Source of the DNA: Faecalibacterium prausnitzii
Lineage (GTDB): Bacteria > Bacillota > Clostridia > Oscillospirales > Ruminococcaceae
Direction of reading: 5' to 3'
DNA: 5,322 nucleotides
Assembly (NCBI GenBank): GCA_002313795.1
Contig: DCCL01000061.1
Location: 1-5,322, forward strand
The notes under the pieces: generated by a model
What the model was told of the DNA's origin: nothing
Databases searched by the model: none
What the model saw: only the letters and a program-made list of their open reading frames with translations
Shown here: in pieces, positions 1 through 5,080 of the stretch
Position numbering within the stretch: position 1 is the first letter of the stretch
Layout of the letters: every line of letters begins with the position of its first letter
Position numbers and translations under genes: made by a program

Positions 1-41
1 TGGGTGTGTTTTGCAACAGCCCCATTTGTGATAGGTCTCTC

Positions 42-875
42 TCAGAAAAAGCTCTTCATGAAAGCGATATCGCTGGCGACGCGGGCAGGCACAGCTTCCT
101 CCCGCAGCACGGGCAGCACAGGCTGGGGCAGGGCCCGCAGCATCTCAAAGCCGCCCTTGTAGTCCACACAGGAATCCTCAAGGCTGGTGGAGTAGAGGGT
201 GCCGTCCGGCTTGAAGTTCTGCCCCTTGAAGTGGACTGCAACGATCTTCTCACCATACCAGCTGCCCACCTTGTCCCAGATGCGGCGCTGTGCGTCCACC
301 GAAGCGTTCTCGGGGCCGACGTAGTTTGCCAGGTCGCAGATGACCCGCAGGTTGGGGCTGGCGATGGTGTCCAGCACCATCTTGACCGCCTCAGGGGTGT
401 TCATGGCGTGGTAGTAAACGCACTCCACCGCAAAGAGAACACCCTGTTCCTCGCAGGCGGGCAGGATCTCGTCCAGACTCCGCAGCAGGGCCTCCTGCGC
501 CTCTTTCCGGGTGACGCCGGGCTGTTTTGCCATGTTGGTGGTCTCGCTGCCCATGCAGCCTGCGTTCAGGGCCTTTGCCACGGAGATCTGGCTCAGCACC
601 TTGGCCGCTTCGGCTTTCCGCTTTTCCTCGTCCGCATAGCTCAGCTCCACATAGGTGCCATCCACGGCGATGGAGACACCGCTCTGCTTCACGGCGGCAT
701 TGGTGGCTGCAACCAGCTCAGGAGTCACATCGGCATAGCTCTTCACGCCCTCGATGGCCTTGGTGTAGGCCAGCTGGGTGCAGCGGAACCCTGCGGCCCC
801 GATGGAGCCCAGCAGCTCTTCCGGCGTGTGACGGCCAAAGTCGTGGCCCCGGGCACCGACGATAAATTCAGACAT
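42..875 (-). CDS. Sugar phosphate isomerase/epimerase-like TIM-barrel protein
   Basis: This 277-residue protein has the xylose-isomerase-like TIM-barrel fold (AP endonuclease 2 family), whose members isomerise or epimerise sugars and related small substrates with a divalent metal. Candidate metal and catalytic residues sit at strand ends as the family expects: E151 in AVECVYYH, D181 in ICDLANYVG, H215 in VHFKGQN, and E259/E260 in the C-terminal LREEA motif. There is no signal peptide or membrane segment, so it is probably cytoplasmic. Length is typical and the protein looks intact. The ATG at 875 is chosen because an AAGGAGGAT ribosome site (881-889) lies just upstream. That site overlaps the stop codon of the hydrolase gene, 12 bases away, so the two are probably co-translated. 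The substrate cannot be read from the sequence. The family call is firm; the exact reaction is unknown. Confidence 0.88.
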   Translation of the reverse strand: MSEFIVGARGHDFGRHTPEELLGSIGAAGFRCTQLAYTKAIEGVKSYADVTPELVAATNAAVKQSGVSIAVDGTYVELSYADEEKRKAEAAKVLSQISVAKALNAGCMGSETTNMAKQPGVTRKEAQEALLRSLDEILPACEEQGVLFAVECVYYHAMNTPEAVKMVLDTIASPNLRVICDLANYVGPENASVDAQRRIWDKVGSWYGEKIVAVHFKGQNFKPDGTLYSTSLEDSCVDYKGGFEMLRALPQPVLPVLREEAVPARVASDIAFMKSFF

Positions 876-887
876 GGTATATCCTCC

Positions 888-1646
888 TTAACCGAAGAGC
901 CGCTCCGCGAACATCCCGAACTCCTTGCCCCACCAGTACCAGTCATGGGAGACGCCGCCGCCCCAGATCTCAAGGTGGCAGGGGAGAGAAGCTTCGTTCA
1001 GCTCGTCGGCCAGCGCCTGAGTGTCCACAAGGGCGTCGCCCTCGTAGCCACCCTGACCCACACAGAGCAGCAGGCTGTTTTCTTCGGCCTTTGCCAGCAG
1101 TTTCTTGTTCAGGATGCCGTCTTCCTGCAGCACGGCCAGAGGGCTGTTGCGGAACACGAGATCGTCCTCGCTGCTGCCCAGGAAGCGGGCCATGTCATAC
1201 AGGCCGGAAAGGCCGATGGCACCGGCGAACTTCTCCGGACGGCGCAGGCGGCACTGAACAGCCTGATAAGCACCGGTGTCCACACCGACGCACCAGAGAA
1301 CGGGGGCCTTTTTGGGGTCGGCAGCGCCGCCCAGCTCCAGAATGCGGTCGGCCAGCTCAGTGGTGAGGTAGAGGAAATACTTCTCCTGCATCTCGGCCCG
1401 GCGGCGGGGCGTTTCGTTCCCGGCCAGCAGGCTCTCGGCGTCGATGCTGTCGGCGCAGAAGAGCTGAAGCTTTCCTTCGTGCAGCAGACGAGCCGCAGCC
1501 TCCGGCATACCGTTGTTCTCCCAGTCATAGAAGCGGCCGCCCCGGGCGGGCAGTGCCAGCATCGGCACGCCGCCATGGCCGTAGACCTTGAATTCCATCT
1601 CGCGGTTCAGCACCGCACTCCACTCTTTATAATAAGTGCCCTCCAT
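888..1646 (-). CDS. Alpha/beta-hydrolase (esterase-like) with Asp at the nucleophile position
   Basis: This 252-residue protein resembles the bacterial esterase-family alpha/beta hydrolases. Recognisable parts are the N-terminal YGHGGVPMLALPARGGRFYDWE stretch (residues about 22-43), the LFCADSIDAES segment (62-72), the nucleophile-elbow region (118-130), GLSGLYDM (145-152), and a C-terminal SHDWYWW segment with the likely catalytic H234. The elbow should read G-x-S-x-G, but here it is G121-V-D123-T-G125. The serine is therefore replaced by aspartate (GAC codon, 1278-1280). The protein may have lost esterase activity, or may use an Asp nucleophile as haloalkane dehalogenases and epoxide hydrolases do. 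No secretion signal is visible. The start at 1646 is supported by a GAGGAG site about 8 bases upstream. The gene lies 18 bases after the DUF4250 gene and 12 bases before the TIM-barrel gene. Fold confidence is good; the activity is uncertain. Confidence 0.85.
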   Translation of the reverse strand: MEGTYYKEWSAVLNREMEFKVYGHGGVPMLALPARGGRFYDWENNGMPEAAARLLHEGKLQLFCADSIDAESLLAGNETPRRRAEMQEKYFLYLTTELADRILELGGAADPKKAPVLWCVGVDTGAYQAVQCRLRRPEKFAGAIGLSGLYDMARFLGSSEDDLVFRNSPLAVLQEDGILNKKLLAKAEENSLLLCVGQGGYEGDALVDTQALADELNEASLPCHLEIWGGGVSHDWYWWGKEFGMFAERLFG

Positions 1647-1664
1647 CGTGAAAGCTCCTCTCTG

Positions 1665-1841
1665 TCAGATGAATTGATTGCGTGCCGCGTCGTAGGCATA
1701 GCCCACAGCGGCCAGCGTCTTGCACAGCGCATCCTTATCGGCGTCCATGTCGTCGCACAGCGCGTCAAGGCTGGGGTAGAAATCGCGCAGTTTCAGGTTG
1801 ACCACGCTCAGCAGCATGATCGGGTCGCTCGGCAGAGCCAT
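1665..1841 (-). CDS. DUF4250 family small protein
   Basis: This is a 58-residue protein with the pattern of the DUF4250 family: an N-terminal LPSDPIMLLSVVNLKLRD block, the YPSLDALCDD core (22-31), and a C-terminal GYAYDAARNQF ending (47-57). The family is small, widespread in Firmicutes, and has no established function. It has no membrane segment and looks like a compact helical cytoplasmic protein. The frame stays open upstream to an ATG at 1904, but that extension would translate through the rpmB terminator hairpin. The start at 1841 is preferred because a GGGAGGA ribosome site (1849-1855) lies 7 bases before it and the family begins at this Met. The stop is 18 bases before the hydrolase gene, so it is probably the first gene of a three-gene operon. 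The family name is from memory of the pattern. Confidence 0.85.
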   Translation of the reverse strand: MALPSDPIMLLSVVNLKLRDFYPSLDALCDDMDADKDALCKTLAAVGYAYDAARNQFI

Positions 1842-1866
1842 GTTTGTATCCTCCCGGTTCCATGAT

Positions 1867-1902
1867 AAAATAAAAAGCCGGTCACTCGACAAAGTGACCG
1901 GC
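1867..1902 (-). terminator. Rho-independent terminator after rpmB
   Basis: On the minus strand a perfect 10-bp stem, GCCGGTCACT paired with AGTGACCGGC, closes a 6-base loop (1887-1892). It is followed directly by TTTTTATTTT (1876 down to 1867). The stem begins 13 bases after the rpmB stop. It is a textbook intrinsic terminator for rpmB. Its T-tract ends only 25 bases before the DUF4250 start codon, which leaves almost no room for a separate promoter downstream. Confidence 0.93.
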
Positions 1903-1915
1903 AATACGCATCAAC

Positions 1916-2104
1916 TTAGACAGCGCGGGTGACTTTGCCAGCGCGCAGGCAACGGGAGCATGCGTAGATATACTTGGGAGAACCCTCCACGACCGCCTTG
2001 ACACGACGGACATTCGGCTTCCAGGTACGGTTGGAACGGCGATGAGAGTGGGAGACCTTGATACCGAAGGTAACACCCTTGCCGCAGCATTCACACTTAG
2101 CCAT
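1916..2104 (-). CDS. rpmB: 50S ribosomal protein L28
   Basis: This 62-residue basic protein is bacterial ribosomal protein L28, a component of the large subunit. The start MAKCECCGK, the SHSHRRSNRTWKPNVRRV block (18-35) and the YACSRCLRAGKV ending are characteristic. Two CxxC pairs (C4/C7 and C49/C52) make it the zinc-binding (C+) form. Length matches the family. The ATG at 2104 is backed by an AGGAGGTG ribosome site (2113-2120) 8 bases upstream. It has its own promoter at 2159-2187 and an intrinsic terminator directly after it, so it is probably mostly a single-gene transcript, with some read-through into the DUF4250 operon possible. It is divergent from the site-2 protease/scp operon. Confidence 0.98.
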   Translation of the reverse strand: MAKCECCGKGVTFGIKVSHSHRRSNRTWKPNVRRVKAVVEGSPKYIYACSRCLRAGKVTRAV

Positions 2105-2158
2105 GGTACTTGCACCTCCTACAGTGAAGTTCAGGGAATCAAAATAATCAGCTTGACT

Positions 2159-2187
2159 ATTCTACCAGAACGCAGGAGAAAATGCAA
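2159..2187 (-). promoter_or_regulatory. Sigma-A-type promoter of rpmB
   Basis: On the minus strand the -35 element TTGCAT (2182-2187) and the -10 element TAGAAT (2159-2164, 5 of 6 consensus) are separated by exactly 17 bases. Transcription should start near 2152, giving a leader of about 48 bases. T/A tracts directly upstream of the -35 (2191-2218) could act as an UP element. The -35 is a weak match (3 of 6); the -10 and spacing are strong. Confidence 0.75.
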
Positions 2188-2236
2188 GCCTTTTTTCAAT
2201 TTTTCTGCGGCTTTTTTTCATCACGGGCGCAAACGC

Positions 2237-2265
2237 TTGTCTAAACAGCAAAAAAATAGTACAAT
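2237..2265 (+). promoter_or_regulatory. Sigma-A-type promoter of the site-2 protease/scpAB operon
   Basis: TTGTCT (2237-2242, 4 of 6 consensus) and TACAAT (2260-2265, 5 of 6) are separated by 17 bases. The expected start of transcription near 2272 gives a leader of roughly 26 bases to the ATG at 2298, with an AAGGAG ribosome site at 2286-2291. It is the only good plus-strand promoter seen upstream of the coupled operon. Confidence 0.78.
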
Positions 2266-2297
2266 AAAGTCGTATATCTTTTTACAAGGAGAACACC

Positions 2298-2972
2298 ATG
2301 ACCGCAAGAATGCTTTATACTGTCTGCCGGGTGCTGGCTGCGCTCACTGTCATCCCCTTCCATGAGGCGGGCCACGCGCTGGCTGCCTGGCTGCTGGGCG
2401 ACCCCACGGCCAAACAGCAGGGCAGGCTCTCGCTCAACCCATTCCGCCATTTCGACCTGCTGGGCACCCTCTGCATGGTGTTTGCAGGCGTGGGCTGGGC
2501 AAAGCCCGTCTCCACCGACCCCCGCAACTTCAAAAATCCCAAGTGGGGCATGGCCCTCACGGCGCTGGCAGGCCCTGCGGCCAACCTCATCCTGGCCTAT
2601 CTTTCCATGGTGCTCTGGAAGGTGCTCTATTATTGGGCCCCCGTCAACGATGTGACGATTTTCGCAGCACTCTTTCTGCAATACTTGGTGTACATGGATG
2701 TGAGCCTTGCCGTGTTCAACCTCATCCCGGTGCCGCCGCTGGACGGCAGCCGTATCCTGCTGGCAGTGCTGCCGGAGCGCATCTACTTCGGCATGATGCG
2801 GTATGAGCGGGTCATCCTGGTCATTCTGCTGGCAGCAGTCTGGGGCGGCTTTCTGGATACACCCCTCAGCCTGATGAACGATGTGGTGTGGGACCTGATG
2901 GACGCAGGCACCGGCTATATTGACCACATCGCCTATGCGGCCTACTATGCATCCATCGGGGCGGTGATCTGA
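2298..2972 (+). CDS. Site-2 protease family (M50) membrane metalloprotease
   Basis: This 224-residue integral membrane protein belongs to the M50 site-2 protease family, zinc metalloproteases that cut within the membrane. The zinc-binding HEAGH motif is at residues 22-26, inside the first hydrophobic segment. The third ligand lies in NLIPVPPLDG (141-150, D149). Conserved LNPFRHFDLLGT (46-57) and AGPAANL (91-97) segments fit the short, PDZ-lacking branch of the family. Hydrophobic stretches at about 8-33, 54-68, 85-113, 120-143 and 171-186 fit five or so membrane passes. All catalytic residues are present, so it should be active; its substrate is unknown. The ATG at 2298 has an AAGGAG site 6 bases upstream. 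Its stop overlaps the scpA start by one base (TGATG), so it is the first gene of the condensin operon. This proximity need not mean a shared function. Confidence 0.93.
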   Translation: MTARMLYTVCRVLAALTVIPFHEAGHALAAWLLGDPTAKQQGRLSLNPFRHFDLLGTLCMVFAGVGWAKPVSTDPRNFKNPKWGMALTALAGPAANLILAYLSMVLWKVLYYWAPVNDVTIFAALFLQYLVYMDVSLAVFNLIPVPPLDGSRILLAVLPERIYFGMMRYERVILVILLAAVWGGFLDTPLSLMNDVVWDLMDAGTGYIDHIAYAAYYASIGAVI

Positions 2973-3703
2973 TGGCAGAAGAGCTTACCTTCCATCTGGA
3001 GGATTTTGAAGGCCCGCTGGAACTGCTGCTGGCACTGGTGGCAAAGCACAAGATGGACCTGCACAACATCCCCATCCTGGAACTCATCGACCAGTATACC
3101 CGCACCGTAGAGGCCGCGCAGGCCGTTGACCCGGATATCTCCAGTTCCTTTATTGAGATGGCAGCCCACCTCGTGGAGATGAAGAGCTATCTTTTGCTGC
3201 CCCGCAGCACCGAGGGTGAACGGATGAAACAGGAACTCACCGGTCAGCTCATCGAGTACGACCAGTGCCGCCGGATGGCTGCGGTCCTCCGCGCTGCGGC
3301 CGAAGCATCGCCGGTCTTCGTCCGCCCGCCCGTCCGAATGGAGTGGGATGAGACCTATGCGCTCCACCATGTGCCGCAGGTGCTCTCCGACTGCTGGGAG
3401 GGCCTGATGGGCCGTGCACCGGTGCGCCGGACACCCACGCAGGCGGTCTTTGAGCCGCTGGTCACGGCGCCGCAGGTGTCGGTGAGCAGCCGGGTGGTCT
3501 ACATCCTGCGCCGCCTCATCACAGGTGGTGCGGCCCGGATCGGTCAGCTGTTCAGCCGCCGTCAGGACAGGGGCACCAACGTCGCCACCTTTCTGGCCCT
3601 GCTGGAACTGGTGCGCGGCGGACGGGTCACGCTGGGCCCTAAAGGCGAGATGACCATGCAGCGCGGACGTCTGCCCCGTGAACAGGCAAAGGAGGAAGAA
3701 TGA
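2972..3703 (+). CDS. scpA: Segregation and condensation protein A (kleisin)
   Basis: This 243-residue protein is ScpA, the kleisin that bridges the Smc heads and binds the ScpB dimer in the bacterial condensin. The N-terminal signature FEGPLELLLALVAKHKMD (12-29) followed by IPILELIDQY is typical of the Smc-neck-binding domain. The AAHLVEMKSYLLLP helix (64-77) is also diagnostic. A variable linker (about 80-165) should bind ScpB. The C-terminal winged helix (about 168-235) carries TFLALLELVRGG, the part that contacts the Smc cap. Length is normal. The ATG at 2972 overlaps the preceding stop by one base; its own ribosome site is weak (G-rich, GGGGCGG at 2959-2965), which suggests translational coupling. 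Its stop overlaps the scpB start (ATGA at 3700-3703). The smc gene is not in this window. Confidence 0.97.
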   Translation: MAEELTFHLEDFEGPLELLLALVAKHKMDLHNIPILELIDQYTRTVEAAQAVDPDISSSFIEMAAHLVEMKSYLLLPRSTEGERMKQELTGQLIEYDQCRRMAAVLRAAAEASPVFVRPPVRMEWDETYALHHVPQVLSDCWEGLMGRAPVRRTPTQAVFEPLVTAPQVSVSSRVVYILRRLITGGAARIGQLFSRRQDRGTNVATFLALLELVRGGRVTLGPKGEMTMQRGRLPREQAKEEE

Positions 3704-4239
3704 ACCAGAAACAGACCAGAGCCGCCGTTGAGGCGATGCTTTTTGCCGCTGGCGACCCGGTGAGCGCCGATAAGCTTGCTGCCGCTGTCCAGATGCCCCA
3801 GACTGCCGTAGAAACGGCGCTGGAAGACCTGCGAACCCGCTATGCCCGGGAGGATTCCGGCCTCTGCCTGCTCCATCTGGATACCCGCTGGCAGCTGGCG
3901 ACCAAGAAAGAGTGGGCCGACTGCATCCGCCGCCTGCTGGACGCCCGGCGCTCTGTGCCCCTTGGCCCGGCGGCCATGGAGACCCTGACCGTCATTGCCT
4001 ACAACCAGCCGGTCTCCCGCGCCTTCATCGAGCAGGTACGCGGCGTGGATTCCTCGTCCAGCGTCACCAGCCTGCTGCAGAAGGGCCTTATTGAGGAGGC
4101 AGGCCGTCTTGACCTGCCGGGGCACCCGGTCAGCTTCCGCACCACGGATGTCTTTCTGCGGTGCTTCGGCCTTTCCTCGCTGGCGGACCTGCCGCCGGTG
4201 CGGGGAAGTCAGGAGACGGAAGGGGAGGCGCAGTCATGA
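3700..4239 (+). CDS. scpB: Segregation and condensation protein B
   Basis: This 179-residue protein is ScpB, which dimerises and binds the ScpA linker in the Smc-ScpAB condensin. It has two winged-helix domains (about 4-80 and 85-160). The second carries the family signature: AMETLTVIAYNQPVSR (92-107), IEQVRGVDSS (110-119), LLQKGLIEEAGR (125-136), LPGHP (139-143) and TTDVFLRCFGL (148-158) before a DLPP tail. Length is normal for the family and nothing looks broken. The start at 3700 sits in an ATGA overlap with the scpA stop, with a strong GGAGGAA site (3691-3697) inside the scpA 3' end. Its own stop overlaps the next start in another ATGA (4236-4239). Production of ScpA and ScpB is therefore probably coupled. 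Confidence 0.97.
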   Translation: MNQKQTRAAVEAMLFAAGDPVSADKLAAAVQMPQTAVETALEDLRTRYAREDSGLCLLHLDTRWQLATKKEWADCIRRLLDARRSVPLGPAAMETLTVIAYNQPVSRAFIEQVRGVDSSSSVTSLLQKGLIEEAGRLDLPGHPVSFRTTDVFLRCFGLSSLADLPPVRGSQETEGEAQS

Positions 4240-4985
4240 CCGGGCTGCTGTCGGTGCTGGGTGCAGCTGGCTGGCTGCTGCTGACACTGCTCAAAGTGGT
4301 GTGCATCCTGCTTCTTATCATGATTGTCCTTCTGGCGCTGGTGCTGCTCTGTCCCTTCTGTGCAGATGTCTGCTGGGAAAATAGCATCCTGACCATCCGG
4401 GCCGGGGCACTGGGCATCACCCTGCCGGTGTTTCAGTGGCCAAAACCGGAACCGCCTGCGGAGCCATCGGAAGCAGAGGAGCCGAAAGGCTTTTTCGGCA
4501 AGCTGAAAGCGAAGCTCCGGGCGGACCGGGAAGAGCGGAAGCGAAAGAAGGCCGCTGCAAAGGCCGCAAAAGAGGCGGAAAAGGCCAAAAAGCCCGCCCC
4601 GCCCCGCAAGAAAGCAAAGCTGACCCTTCATATTATTGTGACTATCCTGCGGGGAGCCGGGCGGCTGACCAAAGCCGTGTTCGGTGCACTGCGTTTCACG
4701 AAGATACAGGTCTGCCTCGGCGCCCGGGGAGAAGACCCCGCCGAAGCGGCCATCGCTTACGGAAAGATAAACGCATGGCTCTACCCGACCCTCGGCTTCA
4801 TCGACCGCTTTGTTTACCTCGACTTTGAGGAGCTGCACATCCTGCCGGACTTCGGTTCCCCGGAGCCCACCGTAGCCGACCGGGTCTCGTTCCGGGTCAG
4901 TGCAAGGCTGCTCTTCCTCGTTATCGCGGCTCTGCGCGTATTGTACGAATTCTGGCACGAAAAAGTGCTGGACGTTTTCCTGTAA
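4236..4985 (+). CDS. DUF2953 domain membrane protein (YtfI-like)
   Basis: This 249-residue protein fits DUF2953, a family whose Bacillus subtilis member ytfI sits next to ytfJ (gerW), as this gene does. A long hydrophobic segment (about 4-39) anchors the N terminus. A proline/glutamate stretch (69-83) and then a Lys/Arg/Ala-rich, probably helical region (84-128) follow. The conserved C-terminal part has AIAYGKINAWLYPTLGFID (172-190) and ELHILPDFGSPEPT (199-212), and ends in a second hydrophobic stretch (about 222-237). The frame stays open upstream to a GTG at 4161, but the start at 4236 is preferred. It has a GGGGAGG site (4222-4228) 7 bases before it, overlaps the scpB stop as ATGA, and gives the expected membrane-anchor N terminus. 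The function of the family is not established; a role in sporulation or germination is only suggested by neighbours. Confidence 0.85.
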   Translation: MTGLLSVLGAAGWLLLTLLKVVCILLLIMIVLLALVLLCPFCADVCWENSILTIRAGALGITLPVFQWPKPEPPAEPSEAEEPKGFFGKLKAKLRADREERKRKKAAAKAAKEAEKAKKPAPPRKKAKLTLHIIVTILRGAGRLTKAVFGALRFTKIQVCLGARGEDPAEAAIAYGKINAWLYPTLGFIDRFVYLDFEELHILPDFGSPEPTVADRVSFRVSARLLFLVIAALRVLYEFWHEKVLDVFL

Positions 4986-4998
4986 GATATGGTACAAT
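4969..4998 (+). promoter_or_regulatory. Probable promoter upstream of the gerW-family gene
   Basis: TACAAT (4993-4998, 5 of 6 for a -10 element) follows TGGACG (4969-4974, 4 of 6 for a -35 element) with an 18-base spacer that overlaps the end of the DUF2953 gene. The string GTACAATAA at 4992-5000 is identical to that around the -10 of the operon promoter (2259-2267). Transcription would start near 5005. No terminator was seen between the two genes, so read-through from the scp operon is also likely. Confidence 0.55.
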
Positions 4999-5013
4999 AA
5001 TACTGTATGGTGT

Positions 5014-5072
5014 ATCCTCCTGTCTGACAGGGGGCGTTCCGGAAAAAACACCCGGAAAATAATAATAGGAGG
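5014..5072 (+). promoter_or_regulatory. Leader with alternative pairings, one hiding the gerW ribosome site
   Basis: Two hairpins can form in the leader RNA. One pairs CCTCCTGT (5016-5023) with ACAGGGGG (5027-5034) around a 3-base loop, 8 bp with one G-U. The other pairs TTCCGG (5037-5042) with CCGGAA (5052-5057) around an A-rich loop. The same CCTCCTGT segment can instead pair with 5065-5072, which contains the AGGAGG ribosome site, again 8 bp with one G-U. The two states exclude each other. No run of T follows either hairpin, so neither is a terminator. It matches no riboswitch class I recognise. The pairings are seen directly; regulation is inference. Confidence 0.35.
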
Positions 5073-5080
5073 CCGATTTT

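Noticed and set aside
1..41. Short stretch downstream of the TIM-barrel gene checked for a terminator or another gene.
   Set aside because: No stem with a T run and no coding signal were visible; the operon's end lies outside the window or cannot be seen here.
6..1865. An uninterrupted plus-strand reading frame of 619 codons running opposite three minus-strand genes.
   Set aside because: The three minus-strand genes all lie in the same codon register, so this frame is their exact codon-aligned antisense. It stays open because TTA, CTA and TCA codons are rare in them. The predicted protein shows no family pattern, while the minus-strand proteins are clear family members with ribosome sites.
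1842..1904. A 21-codon upstream extension of the DUF4250 gene to an ATG at 1904.
   Set aside because: It would be translated through the rpmB terminator hairpin and lacks a good ribosome site, whereas the ATG at 1841 has one and matches the family N terminus.
4161..4235. A 25-codon upstream extension of the DUF2953 gene to a GTG at 4161.
   Set aside because: It lies inside scpB, and the ATG at 4236 has a well-placed GGGGAGG site and gives the ATGA overlap seen at the scpA-scpB junction.
4209..5051. A long minus-strand reading frame opposite the DUF2953 gene and the gerW leader.
   Set aside because: It is the antisense shadow of the DUF2953 gene; it is rich in Gln, His and Cys with no recognisable domain and no supporting ribosome site.
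5037..5064. Hairpin TTCCGG/CCGGAA considered as a terminator after the DUF2953 gene.
   Set aside because: The stem is only 6 bp and is followed by AAATAATAAT rather than a T run, so it is not an intrinsic terminator on the plus strand.
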